From: Paraphysomonas bandaiensis
Lineage: Eukaryota; Chrysophyceae
Length of the DNA stretch: 64,000 nucleotides
Reading direction: 5' to 3'
Assembly: GCA_965644295.1 (NCBI GenBank)
Contig: CBFFRP010000377.1
Location: forward strand, 214,361-278,360
Positions 54,075-64,000 of this stretch are shown here, piece after piece. The position numbers were made by a program, and so were the translations under genes. Below the pieces are notes generated by a model. It did not search any database. It had not been told where the DNA came from and saw only the letters and a program-made list of their open reading frames with translations. How positions within the stretch are numbered: the stretch's first letter is position 1; each line of letters opens with the position of its first letter.

Positions 54075-54751
54075 TACTGATAGCTAAATGATAAAAGCAA
54101 CTCTAACCTCTGGATGAATGAGTGTCTTTGTGAGTGTTGGCCGAACTCTTCTGCCTCATCCTAACTGCAACCCACGACAGAGCACAGCGCAGAAGCAAAA
54201 GAACTCTCGAAAATCCCGGGAATTCTGCAGGAATACAGTGAAATACATACTCACACCAAAAACTACACCAATATAGCACGTACTTCAATGACACTGCTGC
54301 CTCTGCACATATGGACTCCCTCTCTGCATACACGCTGTACATATGTTCCAAGAATAGTGCGCGCTATTGTGGTTGAAACACATCGCCAAAGTATTGCTAA
54401 TCCCCATCAAAACAAACGTAATTCTGTCTTAAATTCACACTCTCGGTTCTCCAGTACAGCAAGCTTAATAGCATCTAATAATCGATTATAGAGATTACAA
54501 ACTCGAGCTATATGCAAAGAAAACTATCTTGCATGCTGGCTCTACTCCCCAGTACGCATACTTTTCTTGTGGATAATTCGTCAGAACTCTTCGGTCGCTT
54601 CAACAAGTCTCCTAAAAATAACTTCGAGTACAATTAATGTTGATTCAGCAGATTGGTTTCAATTAATTGAAAACCAACTAAATTTGGTTCCTAATTTCGT
54701 AAATATAAAGAAGTGTGTCTATCTCTATGGATTCCATTTATATGCTATCTA
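54075..54751. other. Intergenic spacer
   Basis: Upstream region of the triple-repeat gene. Nothing else is recognised. Confidence 0.45.
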
Positions 54752-55060
54752 AGTCGATCAGTCTACATACGCTGGCAAGATTCTTGTAACATATGAGGAG
54801 TTTCTTGGTCCAAGGAACAAAACTCGGAAATCACCGTTGCCCCTCGACGCCATGGGCAGGATCAATCATCTAGCTACACCAATATTGTCTCAGGAGTCGA
54901 AATTATCTCTGTCGTAGTCTCCTAAACCCATGCTTTACCTATCGATGAATACGCGTTCGGATATTGCGTATGACGTTGGCTTGTTATCTCGATGACTGCA
55001 GACATATTCACGAAATCTCTGTGTGGTGTGACTACTGGAAGATCAGAAATCTGTGGAGGA
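54752..55060 (+). pseudogene. Decayed copia reverse transcriptase/RNase H fragment
   Basis: The plus strand encodes DQSTYAGKILVTYEEFLGP, aligning with DQSVYAAKILEKFEKYLGS of the element at 17749-23052. It is followed by RKSPLP, then in another frame LYLSMNTRSDIAYDVGLLSR (its LYLSMNTRPDIAYAVGVLSR). After a deletion comes ADIFTKSLCG (ADIYTKSLVG). Frameshifts, stops and the missing middle show a dead remnant of a related element. No LTR is seen nearby. Confidence 0.85.
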
Positions 55061-55537
55061 GTCAGAGAGAATTCATAAATGTGTTGTAATTGGTGAGGCC
55101 ATCTGAAATGTCGGAGTCATATATGTCCAATGTTTTCTGTTTTATCCTATACTAGTGTTTTGATAGTTCCCTATTCGTCAGTTATAGCTCGTGATGTGAA
55201 GATTTATATCAAATTAAAAGCTGTTGTTCAAAGGTATTTGAATTATGACTGTCAATGGAAAAATACAGAAGTGGTTAACTGTATTATAAGAGCTAAGGTC
55301 ATGATAGCAATCATAGTAGTGAAACTGAAATATATTGACCCCAAAAAAGATCGTGATATATATATCTAAGACTGTATGGAAATGACTGGTAGTTGAGTTA
55401 ACATACATGAATTTCGCGAAAGACAATGAATGATAAGCATTGAGCGTGTATCAAGTTCAGTTCTTTTAGAAATTTCACCATCCAAATATGTCAAAATTTG
55501 ACAAAAAAGTTTGTACTGCGCCATGCACTGCAAGTCA
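55061..55537. other. AT-rich spacer
   Basis: No gene or repeat is recognised. Confidence 0.45.
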
Positions 55538-55595
55538 GAGCCTGGTAACCGTGTTAATGGTAATACCATAATAATTGCCGGGAACTGCACCACCA
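55538..55595. repeat. R2 palindromic repeat, partial
   Basis: GAGCCTGGTAACCGTGTTAA, then ATAATTGCCGGGAACTGCAC and CCATTG. The copy stops where the R1 3' end begins, so R1 seems to have inserted into it or beside it. Confidence 0.55.
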
Positions 55596-55946
55596 TTGCA
55601 TATTGAAAGTCGTGTTATTAGCAATAGGCGTTAAAAGCATGCACCAACTTAGTAGCTAGATGAATGCTAGACAAACTACTTAGACGTCTACCTGTAATTA
55701 ATCAGTACACACTTTTTTTATCCTACTATTTAATGCTACGGAAGCTGCTTGTGCGTCGCCGCAAGCACCAAGAAGGTGCGACCACCCCCGGATGCTTGAC
55801 ATCAGCAGGCAGCCAATACTCCGGTTACCCTTCAGGTGGGTCCTGTCCCGAATGCCTGTTTACTCGTCAGGGCCCAAAGACGTCTACACATGTGACACTT
55901 ATTGGTGTCCCTTGTACCACACAAGGAGCATTCGGCTATGAGATTT
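55596..55946 (-). mobile_element. R1 repeat, 5'-truncated
   Basis: Inverted R1 from its 3' end (ATATTGAAAGTCGTGTTATT) to GGCTATGAG at 55946; the first ~120 nt of the family are missing. It is highly similar to copies C and D. Confidence 0.82.
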
Positions 55947-55959
55947 TATAAGAAAAAGA

Positions 55960-56587
55960 AAGTATCTCCTTACTCCAGGTTCTTACTTCGCAGCTAACTT
56001 TCGAAAGCTGAAACAATATTTGACGCGACTTGAAAAATTAGGGAGTGCTACGCTTGCCTTACAAAGAGATGGAACCAATTTGTACCGCCAGTTATTTGAT
56101 AAACTGCTACAAGAATTTCCAGAGCTGCATTCATACCTTTCCCTGAATGCAAGCATTGTTGCCAGAGCATATTTTGAGAAGGCAGTGTGGCTAAAATTCA
56201 AGGGAACGATGATAGAGAGTTGACAGGCAATTAGAGAGGAGCAGTTAGAGATCTGCAACTGGATTCATCCATTGATTTGTACACCCGACAGAAAATAACG
56301 AGGACGAGAGTGAAGGAACTGTATTTGCACAGCGTGTTCTAGGTTCTGGACAGCGCCGAGGTCACCACAAGAGAGCTCGACATGGTAGCTATGAGTCCAA
56401 CTCCCGCTGCTTGCTTTATATTGAAGCACAATCTAATTTTGTTGAGAGGCTCTTTAGTCGTGCAAAGTTGATTATCACACCTGAACGTAGAAACATGAAT
56501 CTATACCGTCTAGAATCGTTGCTATTCCTCCGAGCCAGTTACATGTTGTGGGATGCTTATTATACTCTCCATGAAGCTCCGTGCTAG
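55960..56587 (+). pseudogene. hAT-superfamily transposase remnant
   Basis: An upstream piece (about 56010-56223) encodes TRLEKLGSATLALQRDGTNL and FPELHSYLSLNASIVARAYF, typical of the helical insertion region of hAT transposases. After stops and frame changes, 56431-56587 encodes the hAT C-terminal dimerisation motif: SNFVERLFSRAKLIITPERR, then YRLESLLFLRASYMLWD and a stop. The ORF is broken and the N-terminal zinc finger and catalytic core are absent. No terminal inverted repeats were identified. Confidence 0.8.
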
Positions 56588-56694
56588 TAGTGATCGAGAA
56601 GTAGTTACAATTCGTAGTCTTCTATTTAACTAAAAATTAGTAATTATTATAGGGAAGCACAACGCTATCTATTATATGAGTGGTGCTATCTACT

Positions 56695-56771
56695 TTAAGT
56701 TAGTAGGTATTAATGGTAATGCAATTATAATTGCCGGGAATTGCACTACCATTAATGGTTACCAGGCCCTG
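56695..56771. repeat. R2 palindromic repeat, best-preserved copy
   Basis: TTAATGGTAATGCAATTATA is followed by ATTGCCGGGAATTGCACTAC and CCATTAATGGTTACCAGGCC. The two halves are largely reverse-complementary around the AATTATAATTGCC centre. Confidence 0.65.
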
Positions 56772-57097
56772 CTGCAAGTAATGCTACTTTGTAATTTCCA
56801 ACAGGGATTCCAGATCTTTGATATGGAAGTAGACACAGAGAGCATTCAAACACTAATAGGTGCTATTTCTGACGGTCTCAAAAATATCTTGTAGAGGAAT
56901 ATTCATTACTGATAATGAGATTCAATATATATATCAAGAACCCGCTTCAGATTAGTTTATTCCTACTATTATAAATAAATTTAACATATATTAAGTAGCA
57001 TATTGCTGGTTACAAAGCGGTGCACCGCAATTCCCAAAGAGACACACCGTCTTTTTTAATCGAGGAAAGCTACTATACAGTATTCACATCTACTTCT

Positions 57098-60003
57098 CTA
57101 GTCAGTTCCTTCAGGGCATAAGTCGAACTCGCGCATGTCATATCCGCGCTCTGCAAGAAGTTCCATTAGTTTGTCTATGGTCTGCACACAAGTATTGTTA
57201 TGATATATCAAGCGATGCAAATTACATCTCACTTGTTGTTGTTTATTGACTGTAGCTTGCAAGGCCTGTACACTTTCAAGACAATCCTGTTGTTTCTCTT
57301 TTTCGGCTACCACAGGGACTGCTCCATCAGCATTCAGATCAACCGATGCTTCGTCACTGAGAGATGCTTCGTCTTGTGGGCGGGTGTTACTGAGAGATGC
57401 TTCCAGTGTGGTGTTCAGAGCAGCAGGTTCCTCAAAGGTGTCTTCCGTTATATCACGCAGCAGAGTCTGGGATATGTCTGGCCGTGGCAGAGACTGGTAA
57501 TTAGAAGTCGCATCTCCACTTCTACGACCCATCACTCCTGCTTCCGTCCTGGCGCTACGGTATGCCGCCTCCCACATATCCGACGCGCCGGCCATGGCTG
57601 GTAAGTCAAGATCAGGATGTCTCGGGGGGAAACTAACAGTATCACTGTCCAATTCTTCCTCAATCCGATAAGGGTCATCTTGAAATAGTGTCGGGCGAAA
57701 TCTATACAATACACAAAGAGTAAGCACTATAAAAAACAAATGTATCACAATCATTAAATGACGGAAGGTCACTCACACTCCCTCCCGGTTTAGAAGTGCC
57801 GAGATGCATTCGGGAGGAGTTATGATGGTCGGAATAGCGCTCCAGCGGTGAAAATATTCGGACCAGAGACATACATTTCGCAGAATTTTAGAGAGCGGTG
57901 GCAGAAATAGCAGGGTGGTGGGCGTGTCTTCACTGAATGGGTCCATGAAGTGCTCACTTCGTAAGTAGGATCTGTTGTGGTGCAGATACGTCCACAGGTC
58001 CGGGCAATTGCTCCTGGTGCCAGCTGCATCCTATGCAACCATTATCAGATATGATATACATCTGCAAAACAAATTCATAACACAAAAACGTGTACATCTA
58101 TGAACGCTATCTATACAGCGAATGAGCTGTATACGGCATCTATGTTGGTGGAAGATTCACTACTGACCCTATCTGATTCACAGTTTCCAAGAAAAGTCCC
58201 GAACCGGCATGAGAAGATGTGATCTGCGATGACGAGCAGGTACCGCGTGCTGTATTCGAAATAGTGCGGAAATTGTCTAACCAACTGGTGCATGCAGTCA
58301 AGAAACTGAAAGAAAATAGGAGAGGTATTGTCCTCGTCGCGTGTCGCTCGATCAAGGGAATGAGCACATCGTAGGTGAAAAGGGTGTCCAGCAGCAAGCC
58401 ACTCTTTCTCAACCAGCACACGGAATCCATCAAAAGTTCTAAAAAAGTATATTATTAAGCAAAACCGTCACAAGAGAACAATGTGTCTGTCGAAGTGAAA
58501 TACCTGTAGTAAGGGTCAAGCATAACTTGGGCTAGTGCTACCACCTGGACATCAAAGGTGAAACCGGTGACAAAACCTGTAATGTTCTATCAGTACATGA
58601 TATCAAAACCGTACCTGGGAGGTTCTGTCCCAGCCGTGGCTGCAGTGCACGAGCACTGGGACTCCCTTTTGAATGGATCGCGCACACTCCCAAGCGCATT
58701 TCAGCACCAATCGTACATGTGTCAACCAGTTGGTATCCTCTATCTGTTTCCCAAACGTAACGTCACTGCCAGTTAAATTACCCGGATATGTAAAGAGAGT
58801 GCTGAGGGCGCGAAGGCTCTCACGCATCACGTGAATGTTTCCAATATTCATAAAGTCTAGCTTTGTGTTGGGGTAGTTAGCACTAGGTTCGTAACCAGCT
58901 CCTGCAGCGCGATTAGCCATGGCACTCGTTTTAGGGCGGCAGTCAAGGATATGAAGTAGTGGTACCCCAGACGTTTTTATGAGTCCCTCCGGCGAAAGAC
59001 GTGAAACACAGGAGTGGGCGATTATATCCAGATATGTTTCGTCCTGAACACACGAACCATAGGCTCCTATCTTGGGTTGCGCTGACCGCCATATAGAGGC
59101 ACCACTGTCTTTGGAGACCCAAGAAAGGATAGGAAAGCGTTGCCCAGCACGGAAAGCGGCTACAGCAAAGAGTTCATCATCAGTGATACGGGAAGGCACA
59201 ACCACCAGTCGCGGGTACGAAGGGCAGAGCTTGTACTTATCATTCATTGTCGACACCCGCCACCAAGAGGAGCCCCCTAATATGCTCATGTCCACAGCAC
59301 CCATACGTCGAATCTCAGCCATTGCGTCATAGGGCGGTAGTCGGGCCAAACCCGCAGGCGGAAAGTTGTGCTGGAAGGCAAATACAAACTGGACATTATT
59401 AGGAAAGGCATATGCACACATGGCAGAAAGGGCTCGGTCAATCTCTGAGTCAGATAGGATAGATACATCACTGCATGAGGGGTCTGAATTTTTCGCCTGG
59501 AGAAATATTTTGTGCACACGCACATCCTTGCATGTTACCACTATAGTGCGTCCTAGATTTTTGGAATCACGCTTCTCTCTCTCAATTTTATCAATACATG
59601 ACAGTGGAACATTAAGCATGGAGTAAACAGATGGATTAGATGCGGCAAGTGATGCCAAATGTGCTCTGGAAGGGAGAAACGACATCCTATAAGTGGTCAT
59701 AAAAAGAGTACCGGGTATGAGCCTTCCTGGGGTCAGCTGTATAAGTAGGTCGGGAAGCTTCATCAATGTTCGTTCACCACTGAGCAATGGGAAGTAATCC
59801 TCTATAGATGGAACGTCATACATCCCATACGATGGAGTAACCTCCTCGCTCTGTTCGTCCGTTTCATCGAAATCGGTAGAGGGCACATCTGCTTCCTGAC
59901 TCTGCCTTGCACTGGCTTCAATCGCGAAGAGTGACAACGGGTCGATCTCATCGGCCTCGGTTTTCGTCACTCCGCTGAACTTGCTTTTCATGGAACGCAT
60001 CAT
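57098..60003 (-). CDS. Myotubularin-family phosphoinositide phosphatase with altered active site
   Basis: Removes the 3-phosphate of PI3P or PI(3,5)P2 on endosomes if active. Five exons on the minus strand: 58615-60003, 58504-58544, 58117-58438, 57777-58030, 57098-57701; introns of 70, 65, 86 and 75 nt; 869 aa. A GRAM/PH domain lies at about 70-190 (LTPGRLIPGTLFMTTYRMSF). The phosphatase domain runs from about 230 to 610: RFPILSWVSK, LLHILDCRPKTSAMANRAAG and NTKLDFMNIGNIHVMRESL. The P-loop is VHCSHGWDRTSQ (C454, H456, R460), where the family has CSDGWDR. DPYYRTFDGFRVLVEKEWL, GHPFHLRCAH and SPIFFQFLDC follow as in active enzymes. The C-terminal ~150 residues are acidic, then coiled coil. No FYVE domain is present. 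Cys and Arg are kept, so it is not a classic dead member, but the first Asp is His. Confidence 0.93.
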
Positions 60004-60514
60004 CGATACAAGATAAAATTAATAATTATCGAAGGACCTCTCAATAAGCATACGAAGCCCAACAAAAGGAATGCAAATGACAATAATATTGCCACGTATG
60101 ATAATATAGTTGGACTGCAATATCAATTCATACGCACAACAGTATGTACATAGTATCTGGTATACCAGGAACTGTATACCCATACATACGCCTCACCGAA
60201 ATTGTGATAAAAAATGATTAGAATTCCTAGGGTTTTCAGTACATGAAGCCGTAAAAAAAATCGTGGCCAGGGCCGAATTTTACACCCGAGTACTCCTACT
60301 CGCTCCAGGAATTCCACACAATATATGGGATACTGGAATACAGCACATGAAATACGCTTATATTTCCAATGTGTGTGTCGTTTTGTGTGACTATTGCTGT
60401 TGTAAAGTTATCACAGTCCTCTGGTGCGCATCGACTATAAGCATCGCAATAGAATCCACATCGCAACGCAAGTTGTTTGTTTAAAGCTACTTCGTCTATT
60501 TTCTATCTTGCACC
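60004..60514. other. Divergent promoter region between myotubularin and SET genes
   Basis: 511 nt. No repeat or coding sequence is supported. Confidence 0.5.
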
Positions 60515-62332
60515 ATGGCCGATTCGAGTGGAAATAACGGCATGGAAGAGTCCGCCCGAGCAGCTCAAGGTTAGATCGATTGTTGCAAACATGCAGCGTG
60601 ATTTATACTCGAATCGTATAGATGAAAACGTTAGTAGCAGTACCTCTGGAAAATTTATGAGGTTTGAGAAGTGGCTCTTGGAGAACGGTGCTAAGTTTCC
60701 TAATCTAGAATTGAAGGTGTGATGACTTTTCGCCTGGATGTTTAATAGTTTGTAATTCGTGTCACATACAGGATTATGGAGACGAAGTTCGTGGTTGCCA
60801 CGCTGTTACTGATATTCATGAAGATGAAGTTATCATTGAGATTCCGTTGCGGTGTTTAATTACTGTGGAAATGGGAAAAGATACAGACGTAATATCACAC
60901 TGATGACCTCATTCGAGATGATTGCTTATTTTTAGGTTGGGAGGGCGATATTGGCGTCTAATATTGATCTGGATGCCCCCAAACACATATTTTTGATGCT
61001 GTTTATGCTTATTGATAGGAAAAAAAAAGACAGTTTCTTTAAGGTATGCCCTGATTTGTATTGATGAAATGTAAGAGTTGCTGATGATGTTTACAGCCTT
61101 ACTATGATATTCTCCCTGAAACGCTCAATAACATGCCAATATTCTGGACCGAGGCTGAGTTGGAGATGCTAAAAGGTTCCTATCTTCTTCAACAGATCGA
61201 GGAGAGAAAGCTGGCCATAGAGAGTGACTACAATTCCATGTGAGTCCATTGATGTTGTTGTCTGTCATATTGATCTGTTTTGTCTTCTGTTTTCTACACT
61301 CAGATGCGAACTGTCCTCCTCCTTCGCAGATATATGTACATTGCACGAGTTTGCCTGGGCCAGAATGTGCGTGTGTAGTCGGAACTTTGGGCTCATGATC
61401 AATGGCCTGCGCACCGCTGCTTTGGTCCCCTACGCGGACATGTTGAACCACTATCGGCCTAGAGAGACCAAGTGGCAGTTTGAGGATGCGAGACAGGGCT
61501 TCACCATTATTGCCCTCAACAAAATAGCATCGGGAGCACAAGTGTACGACTCATATGGGCAAAAGTGCAATCATCGTTTTCTTCTAAACTACGGCTTTTC
61601 TGTGGAGAACAACACCGAGGAAGATGGATACTGTCCCAATGAAGTACCTATGCTATTCCAACTACTCCGAGAGGATCCACTCTTTGACACAAAGTGTGCA
61701 ATGTGGCAGCGAGATTCGTTCATCCCTCTACGTCGACTTCGACTAGCTGTTGCTGAGAACGATAATTACCGTCTCGCACTCGCCATGTTGCGTATCATAG
61801 CGGCTAACGCCTCGGATATAGAGCGCATCGGTCAGATATATGGAACAGGGAGTTACCGTTCCGTTCGAGATCTTCAGATGCCTGTGAGCCGGCACAATGA
61901 GTCTCGAGCCATGCAACACTTAAAGAGTATGTGCGAAGACTACTTATCCAGGTTGAGTGTAAATCTGCCTGTGTTATCTAGCTAGTCAATGAATTGCGTT
62001 TCAGGTACTCCACAACGTATGAGCATGACTGCAAATGCCTAGCATCAGATCTTCTCAAACCATTTTCGAACGAAAGGCACGCAGTCATACAGTTGCGCGG
62101 TGAGAAATACATCCTTAAGTTTTATTTGAACTTTGCCGATACTGCGATCGCACTACTGTCGTGTCGTTCGAACGCGGAGTTTATGCAACAGATGGAAAGT
62201 TGCAAGGAGAGCGCTCACCCACTACTCATCAAGTATTGCCAAACAGTTATTCTGAGACTCCGCCGCGATGAGGAGAGAGAAATTGAGCAGATGCAAAAAA
62301 ATGTAGATTTATCGAAACCAACCGTAGTTTAG
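60515..62332 (+). CDS. SETD3/Rubisco-LSMT-type SET-domain protein methyltransferase
   Basis: Lysine or histidine N-methyltransferase of the SETD3/LSMT/RKM group. Seven exons: 60515-60569, 60622-60716, 60772-60888, 60936-61043, 61097-61239, 61304-61951, 62005-62332. Introns are 47-64 nt; 497 aa. The start gives MADSSGNNGMEES. The N-terminal SET half has the RFEKWLLENGAKFPNLELK opening and YGDEVRGCHAVTDIHEDEVI. The insert (iSET) is helical. The C-terminal SET motifs are ALVPYADMLNHY (SAM-binding NH) and VYDSYGQKCNHRFLLNYGF. A Rubisco-LSMT C-terminal substrate-binding domain follows (about 330-490; DNYRLALAMLRIIAANASDI). The substrate cannot be told from sequence; actin His, ribosomal proteins or others are possible. 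Confidence 0.92.
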
Positions 62333-62814
62333 ATGGTGGATTTCATTTTCTGGGGTACGTAATGGCATTGTAATAAATGAAACGTCTTTGGTTTTCAGTT
62401 GTCTAGTGAGTTGCTATGTCATCTGCTAGGTGTGGTATTGCTGTCAAAGGAATTGTTGATACCAATACATACATGAACTGATGTGCCTCGCATACCACTG
62501 CAGCTCACAACATTTCTGGTTTCTGGTGTAGCTCATGTATTATACATTGTCCAACCACATCCCTCGTATCATTCTACCTGCAAAGTCTAATGCCCCACTC
62601 ACACCTCAACACTGTCCTTTGCAAATAGTATAATATGTACACTTCCTACTCCGCTATATATTATATTCGATAATAAAAGTTGCTAGAAGTTTTTCGTACC
62701 CATGCGGCTCAAGACCAAGTGGTCTAATCAGGGCTGCGCAACAAATAATTGTCAATTGGCGCAGGTTGTAGTCTTATAATTGCAAATATTACTTAATGTT
62801 CCAATAATAGTAGT
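62333..62814. other. Spacer after the SET gene
   Basis: No gene is seen. It ends where the inverted R1-type tail starts. Confidence 0.5.
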
Positions 62815-64000
62815 GAATGTCTGATTATTTAGCAATAGGCGTTGAGACCTTGCATCAATTAGTGGCTAGTAGAATGCTAGTCATACTAGTTAGACCACTA
62901 CCCGTAACTAATCAATACAAACTCTTTTATCCTACTATTTAACGCTACGAAAGCTGCTTGTGCGTCGCCGCAAGCACCAAGGTGCAACCACTTCCGTTCT
63001 TTTTGTGTGATATGAAATTCGCCTTTATCGTGTGTCCGTGGACTCACCGGCGCTTTTGATCTGGGGGTCTCCCTTTGGGATGGGTCTCCATTGGTTTTGG
63101 AGGGGGCTCAGCATTCTGAATTAGGGTCCTGAGTGCACCTAGTTCCAGATGTGTCCGCACATGCCTAGATACAACATGAGTGGAGTCTGCCCAGGGTTTG
63201 TTGCCATTCGCGAGATGCTGGGCAACTAGTAGGGCGCTGTGCGTGGTGTCCAATTTGTGCTCTGGTAGCGTGAATGATATCATGAGATCATAGTTGTCCG
63301 TCCTGGAAGCCTTGGCTATGAATCCTTCCCATATGTCTAAACAGGCAGGGGATAGCATGTGTGCGTATATTTCTTTTAAAAGGTTTCCCTGTGGGGAGGC
63401 AGCAATGGTTTGGGTTTCATCATATCTAACCCAGTTGTTCAGCAGATCGGAGTGAAAGGGCGTGTGACCCCGGCCCTCTGTGTAGTGTAGGGGGTATGTG
63501 GCAATATCCTTGGGCAGTACATCCGGCCTGAGGTCAGGAGTGGTAGTGGAGAGTGAGGATGGGCCGTCTGGGGCTAATGCTGGAGTTCCCATGGTGTTCA
63601 GTTGAGTAGGGTTGGTGGTAGGTGGCTTCCGTTTGACTGGGAAATAGTCAAATAACGTTGCATACGGTGTGGTGGCATCCTTAGTGGATAAGGGTAATGT
63701 GTGGGTGGATTTGCTAGGTCCGTCACCGCTGTTATCGGAGGAGAATTCCTTCCCCTGAAGGGCGTGGGAGGGATGGTTGATGGACCTGGCACGGTGGACT
63801 CCTTGCATTCCCTTGGAATGACATTGCAACACATTTTGGAGACGCATGATGACGAAGTCAGGAATTCTCTCGAGTAGCGCGTGTAGTTCCAACTCCACCG
63901 GGTATTTGGTGTCCAGGAAGAAGTGATCGTTGGAGCAAAACACATCATAAGATGGAAGGAATTGAGTTTGTGGAAGGAAGGAGGAATAGTGGGTGGACCA
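62815..64000 (-). mobile_element. 3' part of the R1 partner element (runs off the window)
   Basis: Minus-strand element. Its 3' end, 62815-63000, is the R1 tail: inverted TAGTGAATGTCTGATTATTT, TTATCCTACTATTTAACGCT, the GCTTGTGCGTCGCCGCAAGC hairpin and GCACCAAGGTGC. Instead of the R1 5' half it is joined, through AAGAACGGAAGTGG, to a long ORF. The same junction (AAGAACGGAAGTAG) is found at 44170-44185 in the decayed copy. Confidence 0.8.
63044..64000 (-). CDS. Unrecognised ORF of the R1 partner element (N-terminus outside window)
   Basis: At least 319 codons open to the window edge on the minus strand, with no stop. I do not recognise the protein. The visible part begins near SSFLPQTQFLPSYDVFCSND and LELHALLERIPDFVIMRLQN. 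A long Pro/Ser/Thr-rich linker (about 75-145 residues from the edge) follows, then a more ordered part (RYDETQTIAASPQGNLLKEI, CLDIWEGFIAKASRTDNYDL). It ends with a basic tail KGRPPDQKRR. No reverse-transcriptase, integrase, endonuclease or zinc-knuckle motif is present in this piece. A diverged second copy of its last ~30 codons at 44020-44150 keeps the amino-acid pattern, which supports real coding. It may be a gag/ORF1-like or C-terminal accessory protein. Confidence 0.7.
   Translation of the reverse strand, partial: WSTHYSSFLPQTQFLPSYDVFCSNDHFFLDTKYPVELELHALLERIPDFVIMRLQNVLQCHSKGMQGVHRARSINHPSHALQGKEFSSDNSGDGPSKSTHTLPLSTKDATTPYATLFDYFPVKRKPPTTNPTQLNTMGTPALAPDGPSSLSTTTPDLRPDVLPKDIATYPLHYTEGRGHTPFHSDLLNNWVRYDETQTIAASPQGNLLKEIYAHMLSPACLDIWEGFIAKASRTDNYDLMISFTLPEHKLDTTHSALLVAQHLANGNKPWADSTHVVSRHVRTHLELGALRTLIQNAEPPPKPMETHPKGRPPDQKRR

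Overview
The window is nuclear DNA of a single-celled or simple eukaryote. The genes are broken by very short GT-AG introns (about 42 to 86 nt) and encode clearly eukaryotic proteins: Dicer, centractin/Arp1, a METTL6-type tRNA methyltransferase, NOM1/Sgd1, a P5A ATPase, Rad4/XPC, an SCFD2-type Sec1 protein, a myotubularin and a SETD3/LSMT-type SET protein. Intergenic DNA is AT-rich and full of repeats. The triple VPxGVxxG-repeat protein and the DUF389 protein suggest a protist rather than an animal or plant, but I cannot place the species. The gene models below come from hand-joining exons by splice signals, reading frame and family similarity.

Layout. 1-3410: 3' part of an intronless Dicer gene. 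3411-6650: AT-rich spacer, a truncated gene fragment and a dispersed repeat (here named R1). 6659-8080: Arp1 (-). 9298-9801: R1 with a target-site duplication. 10006-10838: METTL6-like (-) and 12959-15959: NOM1 (+), divergent, each preceded by one arm of a near-perfect 0.2-kb inverted repeat. 16567-17472: one R1 nested in another. 17749-23052: nearly intact Ty1/copia element with almost identical LTRs. 23344-24717: DUF389 membrane protein (-). 24952-25888: a 0.74-kb TATG microsatellite and a 72-bp perfect hairpin. 26232-30884: P5A ATPase. 31-35 kb: repeats. 35215-36048: unknown gene (-). 36348-41454: second, different copia-type element. 41559-43131: Rad4. 43.4-44.6 kb: R1 and partner-element pieces. 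47250-50139: SCFD2-like. 52914-54074: triple-repeat protein (-). 54.7-56.6 kb: decayed copia and hAT pieces. 57098-60003: myotubularin (-). 60515-62332: SET protein (+). 62815-64000: 3' end of a larger mobile element with an unrecognised long ORF, whose 3' tail is shared with R1.

The host genes are housekeeping genes with no evident common pathway. The most interesting material is in the repeats. R1 looks like a SINE-like family with 13-15 nt target duplications that shares its 3' tail with an ORF-bearing partner. The second copia element has a 16-nt stretch right after its 5' LTR that is perfectly complementary to a stretch inside that LTR, the arrangement expected for self-primed reverse transcription. 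METTL6 and NOM1 carry the same promoter-proximal 0.2-kb module in inverted orientation.
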